A stretch of DNA of 64,000 nucleotides from Streptococcus sp. (GCA_030528055.1 JAUMZQ010000011.1:30387-94386); one strand, 5' to 3'. Counted from the first letter of the stretch, positions 38,058 through 45,955 are shown. Numbers and translations: made by a program. The notes: generated from the sequence alone by a model not told the origin.

Positions 38058-38261
38058 ATGAAGCAGGCTTATGTTCCTATCTGGGAACGCTACACACTTA
38101 CGATTGAAGAAGCTGCCAAATATTTCCGTATCGGCGAAAATAAGCTACGCCGTTTGGCAGAAGAAAACAGGAATGCAGGCTGGCTGATTATGAACGGAAA
38201 CAGGATTCAGATTAAGCGAAAACAATTTGAAAAACTGATAGACACATTAGATGTCATATAG
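38058..38261 (+). CDS. xis: Excisionase
   Basis: A 67-residue basic protein with a winged helix-turn-helix ([21 protein letters not shown]), the Tn916 Xis type. It bends DNA at the element ends and directs the integrase to excise. AAAGGAGG precedes the ATG. It lies 83 bases before int. Confidence 0.95.
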   Translation: MKQAYVPIWERYTLTIEEAAKYFRIGENKLRRLAEENRNAGWLIMNGNRIQIKRKQFEKLIDTLDVI

Positions 38262-38284
38262 GGTGTAAGGGTCTTGAATGGGTA

Positions 38285-38293
38285 TGGTATAAT
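38285..38293 (+). promoter_or_regulatory. int promoter, extended -10
   Basis: TG-G-TATAAT is an extended -10, between xis and int, 51 bases before the int ATG. Confidence 0.5.
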
Positions 38294-38343
38294 AGTATCA
38301 AGTCGTATCAAGGCTCTTTCCATACAGGAAAGGAGCAGATACC

Positions 38344-39561
38344 ATGTCGGAAAAAAGGCGTGACCATAAAGGTCGGATTTTGAGGACTGGAGAGAGCCAG
38401 AGAAAAGACGGCAGATACTTATACAAGTATGTAGATTCATTCGGAGAAACACAGTTTATCTACTCATGGAAGCTTGTAGCTACGGACAGAGTACCGGCAG
38501 GCAAGCGGGATTGTATCGCACTGCGTGAAAAAATTGCAGAGATACAAAAAGATGTTCAAGACGGAATTGATGTTATCGGCAAGAAGATGAGCCTTTGCCA
38601 GCTTTACGCCAAGCAGAATGCTCAGCGTCCCAATATAAAAGCAAGCACAAAGAACGGGCGTAAATATCTGATGGAGATTTTGAAGAACGATAAGCTGGGA
38701 GCAAGAAGCATAGACAGCATTAAACCGTCTGACGCCAAGGAATGGGCTATCAGAATGAGCGAAAACGGCTTTGCCTATTCAACCATCAACAACTATAAGC
38801 GGTCACTGCGAGCTTCATTTTACATTGCGATACAGGACGACTATGTGAGAAAGAATCCATTTGATTTTCAGCTTAATACGGTTATTGATGACGATACTGT
38901 TCCTAAAACGGTATTGACATTGGAGCAGGAAGAAAGACTGCTTGATTTCGCAAAGTCCGATACAGTCTATCACAAGAATTATGATGAAATTCTGCTACTG
39001 CTAAAAACTGGACTTCGCATTTCAGAGCTATGCGGTCTGACTGTTTCCGATTTGGATTTTGAAAATCATCTTATCTCGGTTGACCATCAGCTATTAAGAA
39101 GCACTGAACTTGGCTATTACATCGAAACACCCAAAACCAAAAGCAGTGAGCGACAAATACCGATGGTTGAAGCTGCCTGTCAGGCATTGAAAAGAGCATT
39201 GGCAAAGCAAGGTGACAGAAAGTGTGTTGAGATTGACGGATACAGCAATTTCCTTTTTCTCAACAGAAAAGGCTATCCAAAAACAGCATGTGATTTCAAC
39301 AGCATACTAAAAAATCTCATAAAGAAATACAATAAATACCATGAGGAAAAGCTGCCACATATCACACCGCACACGCTCAGGCACACATTCTGTACCAACT
39401 GTGCCAATGCCGGTATGAATCCAAAAGCCTTACAATATATTATGGGACATGCAAACATAACCATGACACTGAACTATTATGCACATGCGACCTGTAATTC
39501 GGCTGTGGAGGAAATGAAACGCTTAGAAAAAGAACAGCAAGCAAGATATTTAGTCGCTTAG
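38344..39561 (+). CDS. int: Tyrosine recombinase, Tn916 integrase
   Basis: The 405-residue integrase integrates and excises the element. It has an N-terminal arm-binding domain (about residues 1-70), a core-binding domain, and a catalytic domain with TGLRISELCGL (first Arg), HTLRHTFCTN (His and second Arg) and GHANITMTLNYYAH (His and nucleophile Tyr). Length and order match Tn916 Int. AAAGGAG precedes the ATG. Confidence 0.97.
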   Translation: MSEKRRDHKGRILRTGESQRKDGRYLYKYVDSFGETQFIYSWKLVATDRVPAGKRDCIALREKIAEIQKDVQDGIDVIGKKMSLCQLYAKQNAQRPNIKASTKNGRKYLMEILKNDKLGARSIDSIKPSDAKEWAIRMSENGFAYSTINNYKRSLRASFYIAIQDDYVRKNPFDFQLNTVIDDDTVPKTVLTLEQEERLLDFAKSDTVYHKNYDEILLLLKTGLRISELCGLTVSDLDFENHLISVDHQLLRSTELGYYIETPKTKSSERQIPMVEAACQALKRALAKQGDRKCVEIDGYSNFLFLNRKGYPKTACDFNSILKNLIKKYNKYHEEKLPHITPHTLRHTFCTNCANAGMNPKALQYIMGHANITMTLNYYAHATCNSAVEEMKRLEKEQQARYLVA

Positions 39562-39740
39562 AAGAAATGAATTTACTACCCTTTTACCACTTTTGACAAT
39601 CAATTCATAACAAATTACACAAAGAAACGTGAAGTATCTTCCCAAAGAAAAAACGCCCGAAAGCCTATATAGCAAGGCTTTACGAGCATTTAAGAATATT
39701 CAAAATGATAATTGAAAATTTATGATATGTTTATTATAAA

Positions 39741-39774
39741 AATAAACAAGAATATAAACTTATTCTTGTTTATT
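39741..39774. terminator. bidirectional terminator at right junction
   Basis: A perfect 13-base stem AATAAACAAGAAT/ATTCTTGTTTATT (39741-39753 with 39762-39774), loop eight bases. It serves the DUF1033 gene, whose stop codon it overlaps, and abuts the right end of the element. The 180 bases after int hold the attachment end and arm sites but no gene. Confidence 0.65.
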
Positions 39775-40144
39775 TTGAAAATTTTGGTTTCATTTGACAA
39801 GCACGATGCTTTTCTATTTCATTTCGTTTTATATAACCTGGACGAAATTTACTTTTCGGAATAATACAATCATCTTCTAGCAACAGAAGAGAATGGTATT
39901 GCTGGATATATTCCCCACATTCTTCACACCAACGTTGATCTTTATCATCCCAAAAAATAGTCATTAAATCACTCCTACTATTGTAAAAGGGAGTTTCTGC
40001 CGCTAAATCTTCCCAACGTGACTTGTAATATTTTAAAGCATCATAATAATCATCTAAACATTTCTTTTGGACAATGTCCTCTTCCCAACCTTCTAAAAAC
40101 CACCACGGCTCAAAATCGCCATACATTTCTATTACACAATACAT
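39770..40144 (-). CDS. DUF1033 family protein
   Basis: A 124-residue protein with GDFEPWWFLEGWEEDI near the start and CEECGEYIQ, as in the DUF1033 proteins of streptococci and lactococci. The gene commonly lies between rpoC and the comGA/comYA competence pilus genes, which I do not see here; the conjugative element now occupies the downstream side. Function unknown. GGAAGTG precedes the ATG. Confidence 0.85.
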   Translation of the reverse strand: MYCVIEMYGDFEPWWFLEGWEEDIVQKKCLDDYYDALKYYKSRWEDLAAETPFYNSRSDLMTIFWDDKDQRWCEECGEYIQQYHSLLLLEDDCIIPKSKFRPGYIKRNEIEKHRACQMKPKFSK

Positions 40145-40416
40145 ACTTTCACTTCCTTTGTACTACCGTATATTATATAGAAAATCCTTTGATAATTAAA
40201 TTATTATGCTCATAAGCTAACAAGAACTCTAGAAAAATTTTAGCCGAGCATAAGGAGATTACCTAATAACATGATTAAAAATTTTTGCAAGATATAATGA
40301 TTTATCTTTATTATATTAAAAAAATTATAAAGTATTTGAGAATTTGAAGTAAAAGAGAAGAAATTTGGTTATAGACTATAGGATTAAAAGAAATTGGATT
40401 ATTATGAGAAATAAAT

Positions 40417-40458
40417 AGGCTAATACCTTTGAGTTCAATAATTCAAAGGTGTCAGCCT
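40417..40458 (-). terminator. hairpin, probable terminator of the decayed yciI gene
   Basis: AGGCT and ACCTTTGA (40417-40432) pair with TCAAAGGT and AGCCT (40443-40458) around a small internal loop. On the minus strand a T-rich stretch follows. The sequence from 40145 to 40416 shows no gene. Confidence 0.5.
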
Positions 40459-40494
40459 GTTGTCATAAAGTGTATAAAAGGCGATAAAAATATT

Positions 40495-40759
40495 TTAGAA
40501 AATAATTTTTTTGAATGAATCAGAATACTTTGTTGGAAAGAATTCAGTAATGTGATATTCTGCAATCCCAAGTTGTAGGAATGGATCTTTTTCAATAGTT
40601 TTTTGGGCTTCTTCCATTGAATTAAAGTTTGCTAGTATAATCCCTCCAGTTCTAGGTTGTTTTCTCCCAGAGCAGATGAATTTTCCATTCTTATAATTAT
40701 TTTCTAAATAAGAATTATGAGCTGATAGATTTTTTATAAGTTAAATTTAAAATATACAT
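40495..40759 (-). pseudogene. YciI-like protein, frameshifted
   Basis: The start, MYILNLTYKKSI, has AAGGA upstream and then stops. The rest continues in another frame with YKNGKFICSGRK, PRTGGIILANFNSMEEAQ and IAEYHITEFFP, the typical YCII domain order. The shift lies near 40715 and some residues between are missing, so a small deletion is likely. YciI proteins are small enzymes of uncertain role. The gene appears dead. Confidence 0.8.
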
Positions 40760-40788
40760 TGAATATCCTTACCTTTTTTCTTCTTTTT

Positions 40789-40944
40789 TCAATTATTATA
40801 ACACTTCTTGTCTCTATCGTCATCAATAACTTTATAGAGCATAGGTGTCTAATCAATTTTTTCATATTTAGTTTCAAGCTATTCTATGCTATTTTAATAT
40901 GTTTCATGTAGTTCTTTTAAATTAGCTATTTGATCGTTTCCTAT
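40789..40944 (-). pseudogene. relic reading frame with three nonsense codons
   Basis: One frame reads NDQIANLKELHETY, stop, NSIE, stop, LETKYEKID, stop, TPMLYKVIDDDRDKKCYNN, stop. The amphipathic pattern looks like the C-terminal part of a real protein that has decayed. The family is not recognised. It lies next to the yciI pseudogene, on the same strand. Confidence 0.4.
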
Positions 40945-40962
40945 GTAGATATTAAAAGTACA

Positions 40963-40996
40963 AAAAACAAGGAGTTTAACACAACTCCTTGTTTTT
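40963..40996 (-). terminator. terminator of the exopolysaccharide operon
   Basis: Perfect 14-base stem (40963-40976 with 40983-40996), six-base loop, T-run arms, seven bases after the GH8 stop codon. Confidence 0.9.
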
Positions 40997-41002
40997 CGTA
41001 CT

Positions 41003-42106
41003 TTATAAGCTATTCAAGCCAACCATCGTTGCCATCGCTGCATCATAATAGTTATCTGTTGGTAAATCTTGTAAGAATACAAATTTGTCTTGTTGTACTA
41101 ATTTACGCAAATCAATATCTTGATTAGCAGCATAAAAGATCGGAGCATTAAAGCTGTCTGATTGATGATCGTTTAAGGGTTTTCCTTTTAAATCATATCC
41201 GGCATAAATGGTATCTTGTTTGATAAAGAATTTCATCATTTTTTTCAGTAACGCTTGACTCTTCTTATCCGAGCTTTGAGCTAAATTGTAAGGAAGTCGA
41301 CAAGCATTATATGAATAAAAGCCATCATTTTCGGATTCAATCGTATTGGCATCCACAGCTCTGGCCTGATCTCCTTCTACCCAAATGAAATCTGGTAATA
41401 AGCCGGTTTTATTTTCTGAACTAATTTTTTCTAAACTGCTCAACATGCTATCTTTGATATTCAACCACTGTTCATTTTGTGTCACATCGTAAAATGTTTG
41501 AAATTGATTTGGAAGAGTATCTGATGTTCGCATCAAATTATAAAACTCAGAGTCTTGAGTTGCCCAATTTCCAACAGTTAGTACACCTGTTTCGTGGTTA
41601 TAATTATGATTTAAAATATCATTCAAAAGAGCAGTAGCTTGAGCTGTATATTCATCTGACTTATTTGTCCAAAGTTCTGCCGCTTGAATTAAAGCATAAG
41701 CAATATACAAGTCTCCATCTGTCGCATTTTGTTCTTCATTGGTAGTCTTAGTTCCCTTAATTGTCTGCTTCCAAGACATTAACTGCATATCACTTAGTCT
41801 ATGTGCTAAATAATACTGATACAATTTTTCAAAATCTTCTTGTTTAGCATTTCCTTGCTTGGCTGCATCTACCGCAATTAACATCCCATAACCTTGCGAT
41901 TCTGATAAAACAACGTCTTCTGTGCTACTATTTGTTGTTTTCACATACGCTTGGTTATCTTTTTCAATCACATAATTTTGTTTCCATTGATTGTAAATAC
42001 GTTTCTTAATCTGAATTGTACTGTCTAATCTAGCATAGACTAAAATTCCTGCAAAAGATATCAGAATTAGTACAAACCAGAAAAATCTTAGTTTTGATCT
42101 TTTCAC
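41003..42106 (-). CDS. Glycoside hydrolase family 8, membrane-anchored
   Basis: A 367-residue protein with an N-terminal signal anchor (about residues 8-25) and an extracellular (alpha/alpha)6 domain of GH8. VVLSESQGYGM places the acid Glu at residue 69, ATDGDLYIAYAL the second carboxylate near Asp130, and YNACRLP is a further GH8 segment. In other systems GH8 members (BcsZ, PssZ, YdaJ) trim or release the polymer made by the neighbouring synthase. It is the last gene of the operon, eight bases after the GT2 gene. The substrate may be a beta-linked hexosaminan rather than glucan, given the epimerase in the operon. Confidence 0.85.
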   Translation of the reverse strand: MKRSKLRFFWFVLILISFAGILVYARLDSTIQIKKRIYNQWKQNYVIEKDNQAYVKTTNSSTEDVVLSESQGYGMLIAVDAAKQGNAKQEDFEKLYQYYLAHRLSDMQLMSWKQTIKGTKTTNEEQNATDGDLYIAYALIQAAELWTNKSDEYTAQATALLNDILNHNYNHETGVLTVGNWATQDSEFYNLMRTSDTLPNQFQTFYDVTQNEQWLNIKDSMLSSLEKISSENKTGLLPDFIWVEGDQARAVDANTIESENDGFYSYNACRLPYNLAQSSDKKSQALLKKMMKFFIKQDTIYAGYDLKGKPLNDHQSDSFNAPIFYAANQDIDLRKLVQQDKFVFLQDLPTDNYYDAAMATMVGLNSL

Positions 42107-42114
42107 ATCGTCTC

Positions 42115-43425
42115 CTAACCTGCGAATCGTTTTGTTTTAACCCACTTGGTCCCTTCTCTTCGTAAAATCTTATCCATAATAACAGAGCTTACCGCATCAA
42201 TAGAAACTACAATAAATATTTGCGAGTAAGTTATATAAGATACCAATGCCAACCAAATTTGTTTGCTAGTTGCTTGCCCAAATTGTGAAGCCAAAGCAAT
42301 ATTAATTTGTAAAAGATATAATAAAATCATTAAAATCCAGTTGAAAAGCATTACCTGAGCAACATAGATATTATTATAATCAAAGGCAAATGGAATTCGA
42401 ATATCTGGTACAAATAGGTGGAGAAGCATAGCTGTTATATTTGCAAAGAAGATTATATCGGAGAGAACAATCGCCAAGTTAAACCAGAAGAAAATACAAG
42501 AGTAATTAAACACCTCTAATTTTACACGCCAGTTTCCTCTTCCAAAGAGATGCTTGAAATTATCAATAACCACCTCATAATTCCCTTTTGCCCAACGTTT
42601 ACGTTGCAGATAATAGGATCTCAAAGTTTCTGGTTCTTGTTGGAAAGCCTCTGAATTATAAGCTAAAGCAATTAATTTCCCGCTTTGCATAATTTTAAAG
42701 GAGATTTCGGTATCCTCAGTCAAGGCACCATTTTTCCAACCACCTATACTTTTTACAAATTCTGTGTTGATAATAAAGTTAGTTCCTGGGATACGACCAA
42801 TCTTAAATAAATGCCACATTCCCACATGGTAAACTCTTTGCGTTACTACAATTTCTTGATTGATACATTTTGTTAAGAAATTTTGGTTAGCATTTCTAGT
42901 CTTATTACGACCAAAAGCTGCCACATGACGTTCTGGATCTTCCATCACTTTTTTAATTAAAAAGTAAAGCGCATTTTTTTCAGGCATCGCATCAGCGTCA
43001 TAGACACAAATGTATTCTCCTTTAGCCATTTCCAGTGCATCATTCAGAACACCAGCTTTTCCTCCTGTACCAGTACGATCTGTTATGGTCATATTGCGTC
43101 CAGCATATTGTGGCAAAGCTTGAACTTTCAACATTTCTTGATAAGTATCATCTGAACAATTATCTGCAAAAAGGAGTAATTCTACCTTATCATGCGGATA
43201 ATTTAAGTCTAAAATAGCTTTAGTCGTTTGTGCAATTACAACATCTTCATTGTGAGCTGGAACAACAATTGTTACCATCGGGTATTCTTCAAGTGGGCTG
43301 GTATCTACCTTGAAATCACTTCTCTTCATCCAAAAATGAACTGAAGAAATTAATATCAATATGGCCCATCCTAAAGATAACCAGATAGAAAACAAAGTGA
43401 TGATCATAATAATTTGACTAATCAT
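42115..43425 (-). CDS. Processive GT2 polysaccharide synthase
   Basis: A 436-residue membrane synthase with two N-terminal helices (about 5-32), a cytosolic GT-A domain and about four C-terminal helices. DNCSDD (88-93), DAD (143-145), TED (236-238) and QRKRW (274-278) are the substrate-, metal-, acceptor- and product-binding motifs of processive synthases such as BcsA, IcaA/PgaC and hyaluronan synthase. No PilZ domain follows. The donor is not given by sequence; the linked epimerase suggests UDP-ManNAc or UDP-GlcNAc. Its start overlaps the 46-codon membrane peptide gene by eight bases. Confidence 0.88.
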   Translation of the reverse strand: MISQIIMIITLFSIWLSLGWAILILISSVHFWMKRSDFKVDTSPLEEYPMVTIVVPAHNEDVVIAQTTKAILDLNYPHDKVELLLFADNCSDDTYQEMLKVQALPQYAGRNMTITDRTGTGGKAGVLNDALEMAKGEYICVYDADAMPEKNALYFLIKKVMEDPERHVAAFGRNKTRNANQNFLTKCINQEIVVTQRVYHVGMWHLFKIGRIPGTNFIINTEFVKSIGGWKNGALTEDTEISFKIMQSGKLIALAYNSEAFQQEPETLRSYYLQRKRWAKGNYEVVIDNFKHLFGRGNWRVKLEVFNYSCIFFWFNLAIVLSDIIFFANITAMLLHLFVPDIRIPFAFDYNNIYVAQVMLFNWILMILLYLLQINIALASQFGQATSKQIWLALVSYITYSQIFIVVSIDAVSSVIMDKILRREGTKWVKTKRFAG

Positions 43426-43558
43426 GTTTCACCGCCCTAAAGTTTTTATTAACGCGACCGTAAATGACCAAGTAATAAATAAATAAAACAATAAAACTAA
43501 ATGCAAAAAGGATACTAATTCCTATAGAAGCAACAAAAAATAAATGAGTTAATGACAT
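43418..43558 (-). CDS. 46-residue single-helix membrane peptide
   Basis: The frame encodes MSLTHLFFVA at its start, one hydrophobic segment (about residues 6-34), and a basic C-terminus (YGRVNKNFRAVKHD). GGAGGG lies five bases before the ATG, a strong site. It fills the gap between the GGDEF-like and GT2 genes and overlaps the GT2 start by eight bases, so translation is probably coupled. The topology resembles small accessory subunits of synthases (compare IcaD/PgaD or BcsF), though I see no detectable homology. It is probably a subunit that stabilises the synthase. Confidence 0.7.
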   Translation of the reverse strand: MSLTHLFFVASIGISILFAFSFIVLFIYYLVIYGRVNKNFRAVKHD

Positions 43559-43567
43559 ACTGCCCTC

Positions 43568-44356
43568 CTAGTATTCAATAATAATATCTGTTTCAAGCTG
43601 TCTTTCCAAGTTCTTCATTGTATCTTCATAAGCGGCAAACTTATCTTTATTTTTAGAATCGATAGACAAATAAGCTGACTGAAACTGAATTTTTTGATGA
43701 TTTTGTTTATTTCTAAAATGTATTCTCAATAATTGAGGCTTAATTCTTTCCTGAAAGTACTCTTTTAAATCTACTTCTTCATCGGACAAAAGAATAAGAA
43801 AATTTCCATCTGAAACATAGTGAACCAAAGAATCTTCTGGGAAATCTCTTCGCAGTATTCTACGAATTTGTTTCAAGACCCATTTGTATTCACGAGGCGA
43901 GATTTGAAAGAACTGAAGATAGTGTGACCAGTGAATAAGCAATGTTTGAAAAACTTTTTCTTCTTGTAAATGAACTGTTTCTCTTAATTGCGTGTAATCT
44001 TTTTGAGCTTGATCACTAGTATCTTGTACGATAGAAAGTCGTCCATGAAGATAATAATTGACACGATGAGCCAACCAAACAATTAGAGAGAAGGTATACA
44101 TTAAAAAGATGACTTGAATATCGGTAAAATAAGCTACATCTGAAATCAAGATAACGGTAGCACATGCAATTCCCAAAATAATGAGCCAACTAACCAAAAT
44201 GTCTGTTAAGACAAAAACACTGAAAACTCCTAATGAAATCAAAGCTAGTTCAATGAATAATAGGCTGGGTGCAAGAAACCAACTGTAAGCTAGAATCGCC
44301 CCTATAGCAAGTACTAAAATAGCGGACGATTTCTCCAATCCTCTTTTCCTAAACAT
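43568..44356 (-). CDS. Four-helix membrane protein with a degenerate GGDEF-like domain
   Basis: Of the 262 residues, about 12-96 form four membrane helices, about 110-135 a linker and 136-262 a domain that fits the GGDEF fold: LLIHWSHYLQFF at the first strand, YKWVLKQIRRILRR at the helix, and HYVSDGNFLILL at the catalytic hairpin. GGDEF is replaced by SDGNF (182-186), and the RxxD inhibitory site is replaced by P173-x-x-S176. Thus it should neither make c-di-GMP nor bind it at the usual site. YdaK (Bacillus) and PssE (Listeria) are degenerate GGDEF receptors in similar operons. The gene overlaps the epimerase end by eight bases (GGAG seven bases before the ATG). Confidence 0.65.
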   Translation of the reverse strand: MFRKRGLEKSSAILVLAIGAILAYSWFLAPSLLFIELALISLGVFSVFVLTDILVSWLIILGIACATVILISDVAYFTDIQVIFLMYTFSLIVWLAHRVNYYLHGRLSIVQDTSDQAQKDYTQLRETVHLQEEKVFQTLLIHWSHYLQFFQISPREYKWVLKQIRRILRRDFPEDSLVHYVSDGNFLILLSDEEVDLKEYFQERIKPQLLRIHFRNKQNHQKIQFQSAYLSIDSKNKDKFAAYEDTMKNLERQLETDIIIEY

Positions 44357-45506
44357 TTTCTACTCCTGTTTTAAATTCTTTTGGTTTTTCTGATTGGTGG
44401 AAGTAAGCTGCAATGGCTTGTGCAATACGGCTAGAAGCCTTCCCATCTCCGTAAGGATTGCTCGCTTGAGACATTGCTTGATACAAGTTTTCGTCATTCA
44501 ATAAAGCTTCCATCGCTTCTTGTACTGCTTCTGTCTCTGTTCCCACTAATTTCAAGGTGCCAGCAGCGACACCCTCTGGTCTTTCTGTCGTATCTCGTAA
44601 AACCAAAACTGGTTTTCCTAAAGAAGGAGCCTCTTCTTGTACTCCACCTGAATCAGACATGATAAAATAGCTTTTAGCAGCAATGTTATGAAAATCCAAA
44701 ACATCTAACGGTTCAATCAAATGAATCTTTTCATTATCACTTAAAATTTCTCTTGCGGCTTCCTGAACTGCTGGGCTTAGATGAACAGGATAAATAACTT
44801 CCACATCTTCATAAGCATCTACCACTTTTCGTAAAGTCTTAAAAACTCGTCTCATAGGCTCATTTTGATTCTCTCTGCGGTGCATTGTAACCAAAATAAT
44901 TCTACGATTTGGCTGGATATTATCTAAAACAGTATGATGGTAATTCTCTTGTACTGTTAATTTTAATGCATCAATAGCGGTATTTCCTGTAACAAAAATA
45001 TTATCCACGGAGTGATTTTCTTTTATCAAATTTTCTTTGCTTTGATGAGTTGGAGCAAAGTATAAATCTGTCAATGAATCCGTCATTTGACGATTCATCT
45101 CTTCTGGAAATGGTGAATACTTGTTCCACGTTCTTAATCCAGCTTCTACATGTCCAATTTTCACTTGATTATAAAAAGCTACTAAACTGGTAGCAAACGT
45201 TGTCGTTGTATCTCCGTGAACCAAAATGATATCTGGCTGAACTTCTTTTACAATCGGATCCAACTTTTCTAAAATTTTAACAGTAATATCAGATAAACTT
45301 TGGTTCTTGCCCATAATATCCAGATCAAAATCAGGCTGGATATCAAAAGTTTCTAACACTTGATCTAGCATTTGTCGATGTTGTGCTGTTACAACTGTTT
45401 GAACTTCAAATAAACTCGTCTGTTTGTTCAATTCAATGACTAAGGGTGCCATTTTTATTGCTTCTGGACGAGTACCGAAAACGACCATGACTTTAATTTT
45501 TTTCAT
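44349..45506 (-). CDS. mnaA: UDP-N-acetylglucosamine 2-epimerase (non-hydrolysing)
   Basis: The 385-residue enzyme interconverts UDP-GlcNAc and UDP-ManNAc. Motifs are VVFGTRPEAIKMAPLV at the N-terminus, LVHGDTTTTFA, GHVEAGLRTWN and PFPEEMNRQ, as in WecB/MnaA. It is the first gene of the exopolysaccharide operon, which implies UDP-ManNAc as substrate or a pathway intermediate. The start is uncertain: ATG 45506 gives the usual MKKIKVMVVFG beginning but GAGG is only two bases away; ATG 45521 has no clear site. Confidence 0.9.
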   Translation of the reverse strand: MKKIKVMVVFGTRPEAIKMAPLVIELNKQTSLFEVQTVVTAQHRQMLDQVLETFDIQPDFDLDIMGKNQSLSDITVKILEKLDPIVKEVQPDIILVHGDTTTTFATSLVAFYNQVKIGHVEAGLRTWNKYSPFPEEMNRQMTDSLTDLYFAPTHQSKENLIKENHSVDNIFVTGNTAIDALKLTVQENYHHTVLDNIQPNRRIILVTMHRRENQNEPMRRVFKTLRKVVDAYEDVEVIYPVHLSPAVQEAAREILSDNEKIHLIEPLDVLDFHNIAAKSYFIMSDSGGVQEEAPSLGKPVLVLRDTTERPEGVAAGTLKLVGTETEAVQEAMEALLNDENLYQAMSQASNPYGDGKASSRIAQAIAAYFHQSEKPKEFKTGVENV

Positions 45507-45669
45507 TTCCTCACCAAACATTGCTTTTTAAAATATTTTTTAGTAAAAAACTATAGCTTGCTATAATTAAATACCATTCTATCATCAAATATTTCAATAA
45601 TCAAAGCAACGCTTTCTTTTTCATCCCTTTTTAACTTTTTGTTTACACATTGGTAACTGTCTTAATACT

Positions 45670-45702
45670 ATTCTAAAGTTCTTAACTTAAATGTAACTTA
45701 AC
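45670..45702 (-). promoter_or_regulatory. CiaR-type direct repeat and -10 box of the exopolysaccharide operon
   Basis: On the minus strand GTTAAG-N5-TTTAAG (45686-45702) fits the CiaR repeat NTTAAG-N5-WTTAAG. Exactly ten bases later is TAGAAT (45670-45675), the -10 spacing seen in CiaR-activated promoters of streptococci. The transcript would start near 45663 and have a leader of about 157 bases. I see no gene in 45522-45914; the leader and the AT-rich stretch 45703-45914 show no further motif that I can support. Confidence 0.6.
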
Positions 45703-45914
45703 TTTGTTCTAACTTTTTTTACTAAATACTAAACCATAAGTAATTCAAAAATTTTAGTTCAAAATTAATGACCTAGAAACGTATATTTTATAAGGTGTTT
45801 TACTTATCGTTTCCTATTAAAAGAAAGCGTTTTTATTTTAATTTTATTATTTACCTCTATACATATATTTTATAACTGGTATTTTTGTTTGTCAATGAAT
45901 TTTAAAAGATGATG

Positions 45915-45946
45915 ACAAAAAACCTACCTCTATAGAAAGAGGTAGG
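45915..45946 (-). terminator. rpoBC terminator
   Basis: Stem CCTACCTCT/AGAGGTAGG (45923-45931 with 45938-45946), loop six bases, then T-run on the minus strand; nine bases after the rpoC stop codon. Confidence 0.9.
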
Positions 45947-45955
45947 CTTTATTTA

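Larger units (their letters stand above)
21552..39742 (+). mobile_element. Tn916-family integrative conjugative element lacking tet(M)
   Basis: The block has the Tn916 order: two DUF961 proteins, FtsK-type coupling protein, oriT, MobT, orf19, ardA, TcpE, VirB4-like ATPase, polytopic VirB6-like protein, cell wall hydrolase, TcpC, cargo, KTR protein, sigma factor, HTH, xis, int. It inserts between dusB and a DUF1033 gene. The ends are estimated: TTATAAAAA occurs at 21552-21560 and 39734-39742, in AT-rich sequence such as Tn916 prefers, but could be chance. About 18.2 kb, near the size of Tn916. tet(M) and its leader and orf9 are absent; their place is taken by a TetR-controlled module. Confidence 0.93.

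Noticed and set aside
43568-44356. Active diguanylate cyclase or classical c-di-GMP receptor
   Set aside because: GGDEF is SDGNF and no RxxD lies five residues before it, so neither activity is expected from the known mechanism.
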